Source: Gnetum montanum
Taxonomy: Eukaryota > Streptophyta > Gnetopsida > Gnetales > Gnetaceae
DNA length: 44,379 nt
Assembly (NCBI GenBank): GCA_015680685.1
Contig: MNCI01011084.1
Coordinates: 465,718 to 510,096, forward strand
Reading direction: 5' to 3'
This document shows, one piece after another, positions 41,807 to 44,379 of the stretch. The stretch's first letter is position 1, and each line of letters begins with the position of its first letter. The notes under the pieces are model-generated. The model was not told the DNA's origin. It searched no databases and worked only from the letters and a program-made list of their open reading frames with translations. Both the position numbers and the translations under genes were made by a program.

Positions 41807-42205
41807 ATGGATTATCAAGAATCAGTTAAGAGTTGGAAGCAAGTGAAGGACCTAACGAACAGACTACCAACAGGTTTTGAATTCCGTAAATTTAAATTAT
41901 CAAAGGATGTGAAGGTTTCTGTGTTGCAGACGAACACAAATTTCCGTAAGTCAAAAAGCCCATTGTTAACATTGCCGGAGAAAAAAATAGAAAATCTGAA
42001 ATACAGAACTAAATGCCATGCTTTTTGGGCGTCATCGGCAAATACATCGGCTTGTGCCCATTCAGAATTACGCCCGCGCATTGGCCAGATTTATGAATTG
42101 ATGTTGCTGAACGCAGCCGTAGTCGACTTGTCGGATGCCGAAAATAGTGAACCCAAGTTCATGGAGCGTGTGGGAGGCCCTTCTTTCACGACTGAGCTGT
42201 ATTGA
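41807..42205 (+). CDS. Open frame of 132 codons, unknown
   Basis: It starts MDYQESVKSWKQVKDLTNRL and ends with a TGA. It is polar, Lys/Ser/Thr-rich, with no signal peptide, membrane segment or motif I recognise. Base composition is less AT-rich than its flanks and more like exon sequence. The opposite strand is also open for 88 codons (42081-41815), so the strand is uncertain. It could be an exon of a host gene or a chance frame. Confidence 0.3.
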   Translation: MDYQESVKSWKQVKDLTNRLPTGFEFRKFKLSKDVKVSVLQTNTNFRKSKSPLLTLPEKKIENLKYRTKCHAFWASSANTSACAHSELRPRIGQIYELMLLNAAVVDLSDAENSEPKFMERVGGPSFTTELY

Positions 42206-43052
42206 GGGGGTTTTGGGCAGTAATCGCGTGCAGGCTATGCAGAAAGAACATAGGCCAGTTTAGGGCAAAATGCAGCAGGCACATCATTGATTTCAGCAGA
42301 GACACTTGTGGCTATTTCAAAAGATGGATTATTGAGGAGATGGATTTCAGAAGAATAGACACCTATTTCACATGATGAACAAATTTAGGTTTTCATCCGC
42401 AACAGCGACAAATGCCTTAAAATCCCTGGTGGACATTGCTTGAAGAATCTATACCAAATGTTGGAAGAAAACTTTGTAAGCCAGATAGTTTACCAGTTAT
42501 CACAGACAGAAGGCAGTGAAAACATACGAAGCGATGATTAAATCATATAATCATCAAAACCTAAAGGGCATTTTTGAGAGGCAAAGGTTACAATAGTTGC
42601 AGATTCTTATGGAACACACGGCGACGTTTCCTAACGTGGTGGCAAAGTCTTCTCCTATGATGGCAGTTGTTGGTAACGATTTTTGGCCAAAGAAGATAAT
42701 TTGAATTAGTTGCTATAGTTGCAAGATTGGTGCCTTCACCTTCGGACTCATATTTCGGGTCATCACCGAATTTAAATTTCTATTATTAGAGATACAGAAA
42801 AGATAAATTAACTACCGCTACCACCAATAAGGTGGATATTATATTATATTTTTTACGACAAAATTTTTAGGGCTTAATGACATTTAGTATTTAAAATTTT
42901 AATTAAATAATTAAATTAAATTAGGGATTTTAGATTTATTTTAATAAATTACTTACAAAGGCAATATTTATAATATTTACAAATATTTATTCCTCCTAAC
43001 TTTATGTATAACTTCCTAACTATATAACTCCCTCCTAATTAAATGGGTAAGT
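42206..43052. other. Unassigned AT-rich DNA
   Basis: No gene recognised. From 42840 it is very AT-rich (ATTAAATAATTAAATTAAATT) and may belong to the U3 side of the following LTR candidate. Confidence 0.4.
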
Positions 43053-44124
43053 TGTAACCTCCTTGCTTGGGAGAAAAGTTAGCTAGGATATTTTGGCATG
43101 TAACTACCTTGTAAACCTTATAAAAAGGCTTCATGAGGAAGAAGAAAGGGGGATTTTTGGAGGGACTTTTGGGAGGTCTCATACATCACACTTTTGGAGA
43201 TCACACTTTTGGAGATCACACTTTGGAAGGCTACTAGTTAGCACTTAGGCTCTCACTTGAAGACACACTTTGGGGTCTTGAGAAGAGCATTTGTAAAGAA
43301 TGTTTGTAAAGAAGATTACTTGTAAGATGGTTTGCTAAAGGAAAGATTTTAGCCTCTTTGTCATAGTCCTGTGAGTTATGTTTTATTTAAATTGTTTAGC
43401 TAGTGGTTTAGATAGTATCATCCTTGACAAGTAATTTTGGGATTTTTAAATTTTTCTTATTATTCTTGTTGCTCGATAGAAATTTCTATTAAAATTTTGG
43501 CATAGAAGCACTTGTGTTTAAAAGCCTTAAGAGCATTTTAGTAGTAAATTTTGTTATTGTGCAACATATAGGAACTGCTATTGGGATTGTTGTAAGAGAG
43601 CTTCTGTTTGTAGTCATGCTGTTGAACAATTCAGTAGTCAAAAGGGTTTAGAAAATATTTGGTATTTTGATGGGACCAGAATAGCTTCTTTTTATCTTTA
43701 AAGTGAATTTTCGTGGTATTTCAATCAAAAATTGTCAAGTCTTTCAAAGGTTTTGTTTGAATGCAATCGTTGACATCTATTATCTAGTCAAAATGGAGTC
43801 TCGTACGTGGTAGTTTATGCAGCAATTTTTGGTAGCATAGTAGGATTGTCTTGAAGAAATTGCTTGTTTGAGCCTTGGAAGTTTGAACAATTCGGAGATA
43901 TTGAATTTGGGATAGCTTTATTACGAAGTGTTTACTCATGTCATTTTACCTTGTTGAAATATTTGAGGTCTACACAAATTTGCTTTCTTTTCTTTTCTGT
44001 CTATTTCCATCGAATCTTGCTCTATTTCTAGTTTTCTTGTGGAACTATCTCTTTCTCTGGGGAAAATTAGGAGTAGATTTACAGAGTTGTGCTTAAATGT
44101 TTAAATAAAATTTTATTTGTTACA
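43053..44124 (+). mobile_element. Candidate copia-type LTR
   Basis: The stretch begins TGTAAC and ends GTTACA, a perfect terminal inverted repeat. A TATA box (TTATAAAAAGG, 43118-43128) lies near the start. After the end comes AG and TTGGTATTATAAGG, which resembles the initiator-Met tRNA primer site TGGTATCAGAGC with changes. The partner LTR would lie beyond the window. The left edge is uncertain. Confidence 0.45.
43186..43230 (+). repeat. 15-bp triplet repeat
   Basis: TCACACTTTTGGAGA occurs twice exactly and a third time with changes (43216-43230), in the leader part of the LTR candidate. Confidence 0.85.
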
Positions 44125-44127
44125 AGT

Positions 44128-44140
44128 TGGTATTATAAGG
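44128..44140 (+). other. Candidate primer binding site (initiator Met type)
   Basis: TGGTATTATAAGG follows the LTR candidate after three bases. It shares TGGTAT and the purine pattern with TGGTATCAGAGC. Confidence 0.35.
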
Positions 44141-44379
44141 ACTGCATAGACTAGGCAATTGAACAAAATAGGAAACTTTCAACAACTCACAGTACTTGGC
44201 AAAGTTGGCTTAATCTCTTTAAAGTAAGTCATTTGTAGTTTACTCACAATGCAATCATTACATTTTACACAATCGCACATCGCAACAGTACATACACATA
44301 CTCACATTAACTACTAAGTTTGTTTGGAGGTATCTGGGCCTTGGTGTTGCCAGAGACCAGCAGGCACCTAAATCCTGTT

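Overview
This is eukaryotic, almost certainly land-plant, nuclear DNA. A plant host is supported by Ty3/gypsy LTR elements primed by a tRNA-Asp-like site, a Ty1/copia fragment, a plant L1-type LINE (DUF4283-like ORF1, APE endonuclease, RT, zf-RVT), a tRNA-derived SINE and part of an LC8-type dynein light chain gene with spliceosomal introns. The density of old nested LTR elements and the apparently very large second intron of the host gene suggest a large genome, perhaps a gymnosperm (inference; species not identified). No bacterial operons, CRISPR arrays or organellar genes are seen. Nearly all coding sequence here is decayed: stops are mostly TAG/TGA where CAG/CGA is expected, as in methylated, deaminated repeats.

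Layout. 1-336: end of an LTR sitting in a minus-strand copia fragment (337-1870). 2261-4360: promoter and first two exons of the dynein light chain gene; its third exon is not found. 4361-17894: Element 2, a plus-strand gypsy-type element with gag but no recognisable protease, RT or integrase. Its 3' LTR is split by a GC-rich L1-type LINE (10847-17431, minus strand). 17895-18519: flank holding a SINE with a perfect 14-bp target duplication. 18520-27676: Element 3, minus strand, gag and protease but no RT/RNase H/integrase, with an extra degraded gag-like reading frame next to its 3' LTR. 27677-33142 plus 41032-41405: Element 4, minus-strand gypsy pol, split by Element 1. 33143-41031: Element 1, plus strand, with two 949-bp LTRs and a perfect TGGAG target duplication. 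41406-41522: LTR fragment. 41523-44379: unassigned DNA, one 132-codon ORF, and a possible copia-type LTR.

The most unusual object is the LINE. After the usual endonuclease, RT and zinc-knuckle parts, its ORF2 continues for about 500 codons through a gag-like 'putative plant transposon protein' domain, a Glu/Gln/Arg-rich coiled coil and a C-terminal J-domain (DnaJ fold) with an intact HPD triad. I know of no LINE described with this tail. Also notable: a non-coding block in the 3' region is kept in all four gypsy elements although their genes are not, and the LTR U3 regions carry arrays of GATATC-like palindromes just upstream of the TATA box.
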